Assembly: GCA_930367215.1 (NCBI GenBank)
Contig: OV884056.1
Location: 285,864,067 to 285,928,066 of the forward strand
Length of the DNA stretch: 64,000 nucleotides
From: Pollenia angustigena
Taxonomy: Eukaryota; Arthropoda; Insecta; Diptera; Polleniidae
Reading direction: 5' to 3'
A program made the position numbers and the translations under genes. The notes below the pieces were generated by a model. It saw only the letters and a program-made list of their open reading frames with translations. It was not told the DNA's origin and searched no databases. Below, piece by piece: positions 43,905-54,787 of the stretch. Position 1 is the stretch's first letter, and every line of letters begins with the position of its first letter.

Positions 43905-45033
43905 ATACCCTTCACCTCAGGTGGAAAAGGGTATGCATATAAGTTTGTCATTCCGTTTATAATTTCTACAATATTGATCTAAGACCCTATAAAGTATATA
44001 TATTCTGGGTCTTTATGAGGAGAGAACTTGATATAACCATGTCCGTCTGTCCGTTGAAATGGATTTTCCGAAGATCTCTAATTTTTTTCCAAAAATCCCT
44101 TGTTGTTGTGGTAGTATATCTTGAGAACGGCAAGAGCCAAATTAGTTTTCAAATTAGGTACACACATTAAGGTTATCAATACACAGCTTCCCACAAAATG
44201 TGGGCGGGATCGGAGAAGTGGGCGTGGTAACTCCCGTACAAAAATACCAAAAATTGTATAAAAACTTTATTTTTTGGACTGTTATATGACCTATGGATAT
44301 CCCTGGCATATGAAAAGATCGGAAATCTTTAGTAAAAAATATATAAAAATATATACGAAAAAGTTATGGCCCCCCCTTTCAATTGTTTACATATACTAGC
44401 ATAATGCCCAATATGATTTTCGTTATCACCCTTCTTTATTATTTCATCTATTTAACGAAATAATTTTAACAAATAGAAACTAGGAATTTTTGTGTTTTTT
44501 GCTACTTAAAAACTCGCCAAAAAAGATAAAAGAAAACAAACAAACAAACACACATACATGGCACAAACTATTTTGGTGAATATATTTCCCAACTTTGCTA
44601 TTGCGGTGAACAAAAACATCAAAAGTAATTACAAATACAAACAGACAACTCAACTGTGTTGAATTTTGTGAACAGTAAACGTGCCATATTTCATTTTGAT
44701 GATGTTCGATTAACGCTCCTTCATGGTTCAGTTGTCTAGGGGTGTATTAAGTTAGATACTGAGAGTTCCCTGGTTCGAATCTTGGTTTTTTAAAAAGAAG
44801 TTTTTTTTTTAATATTTTTATTTTTTTTATGTTCTAAAAACGATTTAAAAAAAATATTTACCAGTTTTCGCTTTTTAAATTTTATTTATAATGAAGTTTA
44901 AAGTATTGTAAATTTGTATGTATGTATATGTAAACATTATTTAGTTTTTGTCTAGTTGCCCTGTATTCTGCTCGCACAATGGTGAAGGGTATATAAGATT
45001 CGGCACAGCCGAATATAGCACTCTTACTTGTTT
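43905..45033 (-). mobile_element. DINE/mini-me-like element
   Basis: On the minus strand it opens ACAAGTAAGAGTGCTATATT with the hairpin TTCGGCTGTGCCGAA and TACCCTTCACC. It ends with the core AACGGACAGACGGACATGG, AGACCCAGAATATATATAC and ACCCTTTTCCACCTGAGG. The middle contains GTGGGCGGGATCGGAGAAGT and the tRNA-like segment at 44718-44787. Confidence 0.7.
44718..44787 (+). ncRNA. tRNA-like pseudogene inside the DINE-like element
   Basis: It shows an A-box-like AGTTGTCTAGGGG, a B box GGTTCGAATCT at 44772-44782 in a CCCTGGTTCGAATCTTGG T-arm context, and a T run directly after. The D/anticodon spacing is short and no acceptor stem pairs well. It is therefore a decayed tRNA or SINE head, not a functional gene. 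Confidence 0.4.
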
Positions 45034-45372
45034 TTTTGTATAGTCGTGCGTATATGCATACGCATCATCTAAATTTAACAAAGAATGAAAAAGCAAAACG
45101 TAAAGACAGTACATGCATCTGTGTACTCGTTTCTATTCCCCTCGTCCCTCTCGCCTATAAAGTTGCAATCAAGACATGAGCCGTATGAACACAGACTTAA
45201 TTTTTGACAGTAAGCTAAGCAAGGCTAAGGTTGGGCCTTTAAGCATTTAAGATGTTTCTTTTACTCTTCTAGGGAGCATGAAGCCGCACCACTTAAACAT
45301 TACAATAAAGTAAATATCGACTTTAAAGCATTGCAATATTTTAAGGTTTAAATAATTGAAATTTGTACTCAC

Positions 45373-45545
45373 CTGTAATTGAAACCAATTTCAGATTAGA
45401 ATCGTTAATTAACAAATTTTAATCAGGAGCGCGTAGAAAGCATTAGATTTAAGTAGTTTTGGCCAAAATTGTTGAGCAATTAACAAAAATTATTTACGGA
45501 GCGTAGCGGTAGTGCAAAATTTTAAACCGTTTGATTGAATATTGA
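45373..45545 (-). promoter_or_regulatory. candidate internal first exon or leader with splice donor
   Basis: On the minus strand the sequence TTCAATTACAG is followed at 45372 by GTGAGTAC, a full consensus 5' splice site with no coding exon attached. The 170 bp before it is richer in GC than its surroundings (CTACCGCTACGCTCCG, CTACGCGCTCC) and contains only a short upstream ATG frame ending in TGA. It lies 920 bp downstream of the last pre-hinge exon. That is where a transcript for the short C-terminal filamin could begin and splice to 9920. The 5' limit is a guess. It could also be a chance donor in repeat DNA. Confidence 0.3.
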
Positions 45546-45549
45546 AGAA

Positions 45550-46280
45550 AAATTTAAGGAAATAAATAAAATAATTTAGCAATTATTGTGATAAAGTAAA
45601 GCAAATAATTCCACTTAAGGGAATTTAACAGTGTTTTCTTTGACATTTTTTAGGTTATTTTTTTCAAATTATTTTAAAAAAAGAACACAAACAGCCTTAA
45701 TTTAAAAAAAAATAATATAATAATTGTTTTATAAAATAAAATAATAAGCAAAAAATAATTATATTTCAAAACAGAAGCTAAAAAGTTAAAGCAAATTTTT
45801 TATTAATAGCATTTTTTTTTTTTTTTGTTTAATTTTTGAACGTGCATGCAGAGTAAAAGAGAATTTTGTTGGGTTTTTTTGTTTTAAAAAATTGTTTTTG
45901 TTTTTTTTTTTAATATTTGTATTATTTAACATAATATTGTATTAATTAAATAGTATTTTTATTGTCGTGGTTTTAAATTTACAATAGTTTTAAAGTGTAT
46001 ATAATTTTAATTTAAAGAAATTTTGGTTGTTTTATTATTATTTTAGTTAATTAAAAACTGTTTGTGAAACTGTATTTTGAATATACATATATTTTTAAAT
46101 GGCTAATAATCTCATGTTAATTTTATAAATTTATTGAAAATTTAATTTAACACTTTTTTTTCTTGCTTAATTTCTTTGAGTAATTCGTGGCATTACAAAC
46201 AATAATTGCTAATTTATTTTATTTTCAAGGCTAAGAAGAAAGTTTAATCCTAGACTTAAAATCATAGAAAATTAAAGAAA
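45550..46280. other. cher: AT-rich intron downstream of the pre-hinge exon
   Basis: It contains long A/T runs and, on the minus strand, AATAAA motifs within 46213-46225, about 65 bp after the in-frame TAA at 46285. No element was recognised. Confidence 0.45.
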
Positions 46281-46293
46281 ATATTTAAGCTAC

Positions 46294-46438
46294 CTTAATA
46301 GCGAAGCTACCATTGGGTATATCTTTGCCACCGAACTTAACATTGACATCATAATCACCAGGATCATTTAAGGCATAGAAGATATCGAAGAACCCATCCT
46401 TTTCAATAACATCAATATCCACTAGATCCAACACTTCC
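46294..46438 (-). CDS. cher: filamin exon, end of pre-hinge repeat
   Basis: It has 48 full codons reading EVLDLVDIDVIEKDGFFDIF through FGGKDIPNGSFAIK, the second half of the Ig repeat just before hinge 1. The acceptor is TTTTCTTTAG. The donor is ATTAAG then GTAGCT, phase 0, which splices to the phase-0 exon at 9920 across a 36-kb intron. If the donor is not used, the frame reads V-A and then a TAA stop at 46285-46287. That would give an alternative C-terminus (see findings). The NGSF ending replaces the usual NSPF and I recall it as a feature of fly filamin. Confidence 0.95.
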
Positions 46439-46517
46439 CTAAAGAAAAAAAAAAAAATAAAACATATTTATATAACAAGTCTCTTAAGGAAACTGATAAC
46501 TAATATCAAATACTTAC

Positions 46518-46970
46518 TTTCCTTGCTTGGTCGTGATTTTGCAAGTCACAGCACCATCGCCTGCTTCACGAGCATCCACCGTCAAATGACTCTTACTACC
46601 CGAAGGTTGTATTTTGGGTGCTTCTTCGACTAGTTTACATTTCTTGGCTTCTCCCGTGGGGAATGCCTCCAATTTGAAAGGTGATCCTTCAATTTCCTGC
46701 CCTCCATATTTAATGCTGACATTATAAGTGCCACATTCATCGGGTATAAATGATACCACATAGGTACCGTCGTTGATTTCTTGGAGTCTTGGTTTAATAT
46801 GTTTACCTTTGGGATTCTTAATATCGACGTTGATATCAGCTTGTCCCGCCTTCTTTGTATCAACTTCGAATTCAGCTGGTTTAGAGGCAGGAGTTTTCCT
46901 TTTGTCATTAACACCTTTGATTAGGACCTTAGAGGGCTCAGCCTTAGGGAAGACAGTCATGACGAAGGGA
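46518..46970 (-). CDS. cher: filamin exon, last two pre-hinge repeats (part)
   Basis: It has 150 full codons. It closes one repeat with SPFVMTVFPKAEPSKVLIKG and encodes a full repeat lacking the usual GPGL opening (VNDKRKTPASKPAEFEVDT to EGSPFKLEA). It then starts the last pre-hinge repeat (PTGEAKKCKLVEEAPKIQPS through GDGAVTCKITTKQGK). This matches in order the vertebrate filamin segment that ends at hinge 1. The acceptor is CTCCTTAG, and the donor is GGAAA then GTAAGTAT, a strong consensus. The exon ends in phase 2 (AA) and joins G to read lysine. Confidence 0.95.
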
Positions 46971-46974
46971 CTAA

Positions 46975-47645
46975 GGAGGGGTTAAAAAAAAATTAATTTC
47001 AATTAATGAAATTATCTAAACTAGTGTTCGCCTAATGGTTAAAATTCGACCATAATTTTTTTTTTTGTAAATATGAAGAAAACATAATTCATCTAAGTAT
47101 ATATGAATTGATTTGTTTCGAGCATTTATTTTTTCCTTCAAAGTGGTTCGATTTGGCGAGGGACCAACCTCCGGTTCATATTTTATCTTCTACGTGAGTT
47201 AATTTCATTTTGTAAGTTCAGTATAAAAAGTACCAATTGAAAAACAAAAATGTATTAAAAAGTCTCCTTTATATATCGTCATCCACTCAGGACGTTGCAC
47301 GTTTAATTTTATGTTTCTATGTCTAATATTACCGAAAATTAATCAAAGTACCAGCTGTTGAACGAAAAAGTACCAAAAAGCTCCCCTTACATGTTCTTAT
47401 TCACCCAGTTTAATGTATAATTTTATCTTTATAGGTCGAATATTAACGAAAATTCAAAAAGTTCCAGATTTAGAACAAAAAATACAAGCATTTTTTATCT
47501 TATAGGTTATCACTCACTATTATGTTTCTAATAATGTCCAATTTTCAGGATTAATATTAAAACACATTTATTTTTAAAATCGTTTTAAAAACAAAATTCT
47601 CTTCTTCACTAAAAACTTAAGTGAAACTTAAGTCACCGATGTGGT
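46975..47645. other. cher: intron sequence, no element recognised
   Basis: Loose repeats of AAAGTACCA and CCTTTATAT/CCTTACATG words occur near 47230-47400. Otherwise it is plain AT-rich intron. Confidence 0.4.
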
Positions 47646-47652
47646 ACACTTA

Positions 47653-48573
47653 TGGCGATTTCTTTTCTGAGTAAAATGTTGCATTAATGTTACATGTTCT
47701 ACATTTTTGTGTTCGTTTGTACAAAAAATACAACTGTGGGAATAATTTTCAAGTTCTTTTGTGAATATGTTGATGAAAAACAAGCAAAACATGTTGCATC
47801 TTTTACCCTTACTTTTACTTAAGGTGTTCATACTGCCCTGTTCTACAACTTTGGTACTTACTACTTTCTTTGAACAACAAAAGCTTTATTTTGTTTGTCA
47901 TAATTTAAACCGCTCATAATTTTGTAAAAAATTTCTTTTAAAACAAAATATAAAAATATTCACACATTAAAATCAAAAAAAGTCTATTTATATTATAATC
48001 GTTTTAATTTTTATAAGCCATAAGTGATGTTAATAATTGTTTCCAACCCGAAATAGCGTGCAGAAACCACTTTAATAGCTTTAAAAGTCGCTCATTAAGT
48101 ACATTAATGTTGAAAGTGTAAAAAGCGCTAATTGTGTTCTATTGCAATTGCGCAACATGTAACACTTCGAGTGATTATAGGTAACATTAGAAAATGTAAC
48201 ATGTATATACTGTAACATATTTTTCTCACCCCACGTCTCCATGCGCTTTCGATTAGAACATGACATGACCATAACGCCAGCAGAGCAACGGTATTAATTT
48301 GTTCATGTTCTTGTACGTGGCGAATACGTGTTGATGTTCATGTTCTGATTGACCACAATTTTTGTTGTTGTGCGTTTGGTTGTATACAGAAAATACATTG
48401 CATAGCCAACATCATGGCGCACATGGATGCTAAGACGAATGTTTAGGCAACGATGGCAGCACATGGACGAAACATGAACATGAAGAGTCTACACGAGTAG
48501 AATTCATGTGCGACATGCTGTTCTTACCAAGTTGATGGATGGTGGAGACGGGTAGTCAGAAAAGAAATCGCCA
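47653..48573. mobile_element. 921-bp PIF/Harbinger-like element with TTA TSD
   Basis: The TIR TGGCGATTTCTTTTCTGA is inverted at the right end, with TTA at 47650-47652 and 48574-48576. It is the longer relative of 11996-12427. The interior has several CATGTTCATGTT/AACATGAACATG words on both strands near 48300-48480. No transposase was recognised. Confidence 0.8.
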
Positions 48574-48609
48574 TTAATTTCAACTTAAGTTTTCTATGTA
48601 ATATTTTAG

Positions 48610-48765
48610 CAAGGTGGCCTCAATATCACAACAATACAACAACAGGCAAAGCATTAACAGTCAGCTGTTTTTCAGACCATCTTGTAAATAAATACACTTT
48701 TTTATATATTTTTTTTTTTGTATTTAGTAGTGCTACCATACTTTTATCTTAATTAAATAAGACTT
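48610..48765. repeat. dispersed repeat shared with 11.24-11.33 kb
   Basis: TTAGTAGTGCTACCATACTT here is the inverse of AAGTATGGTAGCACTACTAA at 11240. AAGTGTATTTAC words and the AAGGTGGCCT terminus (48612) are also shared with the 11-12 kb region. Confidence 0.55.
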
Positions 48766-48779
48766 TTCAAATAAAACTC

Positions 48780-49740
48780 AAAAAACCAATCTGTTTTAAA
48801 TACGATTTAAGTTTGTTATGAAAATTAAATTAATATTAAGTTAAATAATATCCTGAAAATTGGGCATAAGTTCAATATTATAGAAAATTTAAAAATTATC
48901 ACATGAAGCACAGAAAAGTAAAAAAAATAAATTTAGTTTCCCTTTTTTCTCCCCATAGAGGTTCGGTTGACAAACAAAGGAAGAAAGCGTTCTTAGCTGT
49001 TTTGCCTGGTCTGATTTATACATAAGATTATATAGTCGAAATATTCAAAAACCGGTTTCTGAAAAATGTCGCATAATCGATCTCCCTAATTTTTTTAATT
49101 TGATAGTTGAAAATAAATTTTTATTTATTTATTTTGCATCTGTGTTAGTACCCGAATGTACTAATAAAGTGACCTCACAAGCGCAGTGTTGCAGTGATTT
49201 TCTTCGTGTGTGACGTTTGTCGTAATTTTTTTTGTTAATTTACTTTTTTTAAAAGGCATTTTGACACTTGCCGTCTCAATTCTAGCAACAAAATGCCTGT
49301 TGTTTTTTTTATTGTTGCATTGTTGTAAATAGTACTGAGGTCACTTTGTTAATACATTTTTGTTAGTACATAGCAATTTTGAAGGCTTATAACTCTGAAA
49401 TTATTGAACAGATTTTAATAAAATATACATTGTGCACTTCTTTGAGTAAATACCTCTCAAATGGTGTACATACAGAGGAGGAAAGTGTTCTTAACTGTTT
49501 TGCCTTAGCCAATTTCTATATATGTAGATAAGGCATCTATTTGGATTTTTAAAAACAAAGAAGTTATAAAAAATTAGGATTTGGCAATAAATTTTGAAAA
49601 CTGGGGGGCCAATTCTGATTAGTGATCGAATACAATTTTTTTTCTAATGGGCCTGCTCATTGATTTCGAACGAAGACTTTGTTCGATTAACTAACGTGTA
49701 AAACAAGAACAATATTTTAAAATTTGTTTTTGTTTTAAAT
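48780..49740. other. cher: unassigned intron sequence
   Basis: AGGAAGAAAGCGTTCTTAGC (about 48978) and GAGGAAAGTGTTCTTAACTG (49478) are a diverged direct repeat. TTTTGCC and ATATATAT follow each. No other structure was found. Confidence 0.35.
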
Positions 49741-49755
49741 GTATGTTAAGCAAAC

Positions 49756-49942
49756 CAAGGCCCATTGAAAAGGTCTGCGCAAGAAGCCTAATGATCATTT
49801 TTCGTTCTTTTGAGCTTTCAAAAGTTGTTTACATACACGTTTTTTCCTTTTGCTTTGTATATGTGGTAGTAAGTTTTTGACAGCTTCAAAGAAAAAGTTT
49901 TTTGTTTTTGTACAAGTAAGCAGACCTGATAGATGGGCCTTG
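49756..49942. mobile_element. 187-bp hAT-like MITE, perfect 8-bp TSD
   Basis: Ends are CAAGGCCCATTGAAAAGGTC and, reversed, CAAGGCCCATCTATCAGGTC, with AAGCAAAC at 49748-49755 and 49943-49950. The ends equal those of 31813-32953 in swapped order, so it is an inverted, internally deleted relative. Confidence 0.9.
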
Positions 49943-49999
49943 AAGCAAACGAATTCTTCGTTCGGAAATATGCAGTTGTCTGTCGATACTGAACGAATC

Positions 50000-50780
50000 A
50001 CAATTAATTTTTCATTTACTTAAGTTTTCACGACACTGAAAAAATTATTTCGATCCGTTCAGTATCGACTGAAAGAAATAAAATTGCTTTCGAATCGAAA
50101 ACGACTGCCAGAATCAGCCTCACGATCTTATCCCAACAAACACGAAGTAAAACCTTTGATATGAAAACTTATCATTTGAAATCTAACACAGTTTTCAAAC
50201 CTTTTTCAATTGTTTGATTTTAACATTAGAATTCAAATGGATAATGATTGGAATATAAACATTTGACATACAATGATTTATCAATTTGATGTTAAATTGT
50301 TATCAAATGTTATTCTCGAATCAAAAAAATAACTTGGCAGCACCGAAGCGAAAAATAAAGGTAAACACAAAAACGACGAAAGAAAAGTAATATAATACGT
50401 GAAGTGAAATCGCCTTTAAAAAACCTTAATTTTTTGTTTAAAATATAAATTATTTGTGAGTAAAAAATTAATTACAAAGTAAAAGAATGTGAATAAAAAT
50501 AAAACGGGAATGTGAAGAATGTATAAGTTTGTTGTACGATTGCGGTGCTACGTCATGACAAACCTCAAACAAAGAGGAGCCAAGTATTTTGTCTTTCCAA
50601 GAATTAGAGGTCGGAAAGAACACTTTTTCATCTTTAAGCTATCGTGTCGAATGTTACAGCCTGTTCAACGATTTCGAACGTTAACGTTCGCATAGAATAT
50701 TACATTTAAACCGGCAGTTAGTCTCACAGTTTATTTAAATAAATAATGAATTTAAATAAAAAAAATATTTTTATTTATGT
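50000..50780. other. cher: unassigned, includes dispersed repeat copy at 50140-50335
   Basis: TATCCCAACAAACACGAAG followed by TTTGATATGAAAACTTATCA belongs to the family at 1660-1900. The rest is not placed. Confidence 0.4.
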
Positions 50781-50787
50781 TCCACTA

Positions 50788-52002
50788 CTGAAATTCTGTA
50801 ACTTTTTAACGACAAAAAATTGTCGTTAAGTAGTCAAAATTCGTTAGCTAACGAAAGTTGTCGTTAAGAGCTATTCTGTAATGAAATTTTAACAATTTTT
50901 ATCGGCAAAAAATGTCGGTAGCTAACGACACAAAAAAAGTTCTTGTTTAATAATAACGACAATAAATGTACTGTTAACAGATTAAAAATATAGAGTAAAG
51001 TAGCCAATTTTTAACACGAAAAAAGTAAGAAAGTATAGTCGATCAAGTCCGACTCTACATTGCAGTATTTGGGTGATCATGTTTCCGCCAAAAAGAGTAT
51101 GTTGTGAGGTTATTATTCACATAATACATTTTTGTGCCAAATATTATCTAAGTATCTACCATTATTAGTGTATTCGTATGGGAGCTGTGGTCAAATATGG
51201 ACCGATTCTAAAAAAATTTGTTCTGGTGATTAATGTAGGTTGCGACAAAATATTTTTGGATCTTATTCAACTCAAATGTCTATAAAACAAGATGGCTATT
51301 AATAGGCACAAAACCCTATTCCGGAAAGAAGTTTTCATGTGGGCTATAAAAATTAAATAACTGCTTCTCACCATTATAAAAATGCTTCGACCTTGTGACA
51401 ATAAACGCATATGTGCCAAATTTTATAAAATTATTTTTAAAACTGGGACCTGTAATTTGCACACAAGGTTATCTTGGACAGACAACCAGCCATCCTGATA
51501 GACGGACGGGCTTCGTTAAATGGATTCTGACATTGATTCTGAGTCAATCGGTATACTAAAAGGCAAGCCCAGAACCTTTTTTTAAATGTGTTACACACAT
51601 TCGTACAAACACATAATACCCTTTTCACATACAGTAGTGCTGGTATGAAAAGTAAGAGCAGAATGTTGTGCTAGAGTGGCTCAGTCATCTGGAAATTTTT
51701 CTCTATGTATAAAAGAATTTAAAACCAACATATTTGTTTAGAAATATAATCAATATTTACACGTTTTCATTCATGTTTTGTTAAAATAAATGCAATAAAG
51801 CAAATTTATTTTGTATTTTTTATTAATTTTAAAAATTTTTTACTTTGACGTTCTTATATTTTTACCGATATTTGTCGTCAATATTTCTAAACAAAAATAT
51901 TTGTTTATTTAAAATACAGAATAACAAATTCGTTAAAGTAACCGAGATTTCTCGTTAATTAACGATATCGGTAGTTAAATTCAAAAAGTTACAGAATTGA
52001 GG
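50788..52002. mobile_element. TIR element with TTCTGTAAC ends, carrying a DINE-like insert
   Basis: Ends are CTGAAATTCTGTAACTTTTT and, reversed, CTCAATTCTGTAACTTTTTG. Subterminal words such as GTCGTTAA, CGGTAGCTAACG and CGTTAATTAACG occur on both sides. The DINE-like piece 51028-51660 interrupts it. No TSD was seen. The TTCTGTAAC terminus is shared with 5907-6573. Confidence 0.6.
51028..51660. mobile_element. DINE-like element fragment
   Basis: It starts AAGTAAGAAAGTATAGTCGA and has units with ATATGGACCGATTC and TATGGGAGCTG. It includes GACGGACGGGC, a mini-me type microsatellite seed, and ends ATACCCTTTTCACATAC. Confidence 0.5.
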
Positions 52003-52009
52003 TACACAT

Positions 52010-52480
52010 GGAATTTAAACCCACCTTTGAAAAATATTTAAGAATAACGTTTGAAAGCAAGTTTAAAATAAATGCATTTCTCAATTTGAAAATCTTCAAA
52101 TAATTTTCAAATCATTATCCAACGATCATCGTGTTTATCAGAATAGTATGAATAGAAAGATGTTAGTATATTAATATAAAAAAATCGCTAAAAACAGTTT
52201 TTACTTTTATGTGTATTCTAAACTTATTATGTGGGTTCGTTTACTTTTCCAGTAAAATCCCAGTAAAATCCAGTAGGTGAGTAATATGAAAATTTGTGTA
52301 CGCGAACGCATTTCAGTAAAATCCAGTACAAATTTGCACAAATTTGTAAAAATTTTGGGGTAAACGAACGCAGCTATTGTAAACTAAATGTTTTCAAACA
52401 TATTCGGAAGACATAGAACCTTATTCGATAACAAGATTAAAAAAAAATTTAGCTACTTGTTTTTGAATTTAGTTTACAAC
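52010..52480. other. cher: intron next to filamin exon; short repeats
   Basis: It contains the third copy of the CAAATCATTATC family (52020-52135) and a short duplicated word CCAGTAAAATCC (52250-52275, 52315-52330). Nothing else was found. Confidence 0.4.
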
Positions 52481-52486
52481 TCTCAC

Positions 52487-53291
52487 CTGCATGGCACTTC
52501 GGTATCGGCAAAAGTAATTGTCGACGTCAACACCGATCCCTCTTTGGGTGGTGAATAGTACACACAATAGATACCATCACCCTTTTCCTCAACACGCAAA
52601 TCTTCAACAGGAGTACCTTCAGAATTTTGAATCTTTACAGCAATGCGACCAGGACCAGCATCTTGCACATCAATGAAGAAGTGTGTAGGCACTGACTCCC
52701 TCACCTCACCATGTTCAATACCAGGTCCATAAACCTTAACCTTAGAAGGATCTGAACGTTCTTCCACAAACACCGAGAATGGTGATCCAGGAATATGCTT
52801 ATCAGCAAATCGGATAGAAATATCATATTCACCCACTTCAGTGGCCACATAATCCACATCACAACTGCCATCACGATTATCAATACAAGTCATTTTAGCT
52901 TCCGAAGGACCTTCAATGGCCAAAGACAAACCACCTTTGCCAGCACCTTTAGTTTCAATAACAAACTTATTCTTTTCACTCACATAGCCTCTCTTCAAAC
53001 CGGGACCATAGGCTTTGCAGCGCGATGGATCACAACCGCTCTTGACATTAACCACAAATGGTGAACCGGGCACCGGAATGTTATCGTATAATAGCTCAAT
53101 GGTATGACGACCAGCTTCAAAGGGTGTGTACATAATACGGAAGACATCGTCACTGGTGCCGGGTAAAATTTCACTGGGCAACATTTGTCCTTTGGGATCG
53201 AAGACAGAGCAGGAAAGTTTTTTGGAATCGATGTTGGAGCCAACCTTGCTCATATCCACCATAAAATCGGTCTTTTCGTTCATGATGACAC
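52487..53291 (-). CDS. cher: filamin exon, about 2.7 Ig repeats
   Basis: It has 267 full codons. It continues the repeat opened by GIGIQPHG (VIMNEKTDFMVDMSKVGSN to VPGSPFVVNV), then a full repeat (CKAYGPGLKRGYVSEKNKF to IPGSPFSVFV), then most of a third (VKVYGPGIEHGEVRESVPTH to FADTEVPC). The acceptor is CCCTTAAAG and the donor ATGCAG then GTGAGA, a near-consensus site. The exon ends in phase 2 (AG), joined to T to read serine, which restores the SPF motif of the third repeat. The flanking introns (1.5 and 5.5 kb) are longer than those to the right and contain repeats. Confidence 0.96.
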
Positions 53292-54787
53292 CTTTAAGGG
53301 AGGAGCGGAAGAAAAAGGGGTATTAATAAAGAATTAATCATTTTTGTTTTAAATGGATTACTAAACAACAAATAACACAACAGTTTTTTTTATGGGATTT
53401 GTAAAACGAGATAATTTTCTAGAATATTTTAGGTGTACAAAATATACCACACAAACTTAACACAACTGATTTACGGCTTTAAAAACGAAATCGAGTGTTT
53501 GGAAGTGAAAAAAAGGTTTTAAAGACTATTTTTTAACAGCATATATCTCTTGCATTTAAAGATCAGTTTCTGCGTTCAAAGTTGAAGTTTGAGTTCAACG
53601 GATTCTTTTTTTTAAGCGAAACTTTTTTTGTCTTAAATTAAAACCTAAAGTCAAAATATAACTATTGCACGCATAACGTGCAAGTAATTACAGAATCAGT
53701 GCAAGGTAATAAAAAAAGTAATTCTTTAAGCTTAAAAGTTTTTTTCTGATTCAAAAAGAATTCCGACGGCAGGATCAGATTAACTATTTAATAATATTCA
53801 AAAAAAAAATATTCTCTTGTTATGCTTTTTAAATGGAAATCACAATGAAAAACTTACAAACGTTAAGATATAACAAAACTTTCTGAAAAAAATTTTCAAC
53901 TTTTTTTTCAGTGAATGACAAATCACATTGGGATTGGAAGCAAACGATTCACTCTCTGAGACATTGTACTCACCAAACCAACTACAAGAATAGTAGCGTA
54001 AAGTTCGTGATGTATATGAATCTAGAAGAGTGGCTACAGCTTAAAGAGCAATTAGAAAATTTATAAATAAAAATCATTTAATAAATATAAAAATTTTAAA
54101 AGAACTACGATCATGTTAAACTTTATAAATGATTCCTGAGGTTAAAATGATAAAAATGAGAAAATTTTGAACGAAAAAAAAAAAATTAAAAGTCGAAAAA
54201 CGACATAACCCTGTCTAAAGTGAACGAATTAAGACATTTCTTAAATTGTTTATTTCGCTATAAAGTTAAATACTGTCGAAGTTTGAATTATTTCGCATCA
54301 ATATATAAACGTACATCGACAGCGAAAAAAAAGATCTTTTACATGATTGTGGATTATTTACTATATTTTTTGTTTTTACGAAAATCGAGAGTATGATTTT
54401 GAAATATGAAACTCCAAAGCTTTCGAATATCTTTAAATATCCATCAACAATTTGGAACTAGTAGGGTTTTTTTTATTAAATATGAACATAATTTAAGGAA
54501 TAACTTAAAAACTAACATGCAAAAAGTAACTTTCTTAAAACTAAAGGTTAACGAGAAAACATTATAAAAAAGGTTTTGAATAGCTTAATTTAAAGCCATA
54601 TTTTTTGTGTTTTAGCAGTTTTTTTTAATTGGATTTAATAAAAAAGGCCACATGCTGGTTTATAAAGCTCTCTTTTAGCAGTTTTTTTTTAAATTAATTT
54701 TAATGGAATCGGCTTGCAGCATCATAGCAACAGCAAAAAACAAAAAAAAAAACATTATTTCATTTTTGGAATGCCATCATAGCCTAC
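53292..54787. other. cher: 1.5-kb filamin intron
   Basis: It is AT-rich and without a bounded element. On the minus strand TATTCTTGTAG|TTGGTTTG|GTGAGTAC (split here at 53987-53970) looks like an 8-bp microexon, but it would break the frame. Confidence 0.5.

Larger units (their letters stand above)
43030..45237. mobile_element. CCGTACGGAATGTGCG family element, copy 3, split by insertions
   Basis: Read on the minus strand it begins AAGGCCCAACCTTAGCCTTG (45237 down) and ends near 43030 with GCCAACTAAAGCACATTATG. Pieces between match copies 1 and 2 (GATTCAGTACGGAATGTGCG, AAATGACAGTTTCATAAAA). It is interrupted by the SINE dimer (43151-43683) and by a second stack at 43785-45200 bounded by inverted GTTCATACGGCTCA/TGAGCCGTATGAAC, which itself contains the DINE-like element. 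Confidence 0.6.
9921..46293 (-). other. cher: 36.4-kb filamin intron hosting many transposons
   Basis: This intron lies between the pre-hinge exon and the first hinge exon. It holds most of the elements listed below. Drosophila cher makes a short (about 90 kDa) C-terminal filamin as well as the long form. Its transcript must start somewhere upstream of the post-hinge repeats, and this intron is the natural place. The size is inferred to reflect repeated insertion. Excluding the named elements, what remains is AT-rich sequence with no other exon that I could support. Confidence 0.8.

Noticed and set aside
53970..53990. Possible 8-bp filamin microexon (TTCTTGTAG, TTGGTTTG, GTGAGTAC on the minus strand)
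   Set aside because: Including 8 bp between the phase-1 exons shifts the frame and gives a stop within a few codons. The direct join gives the expected filamin sequence.
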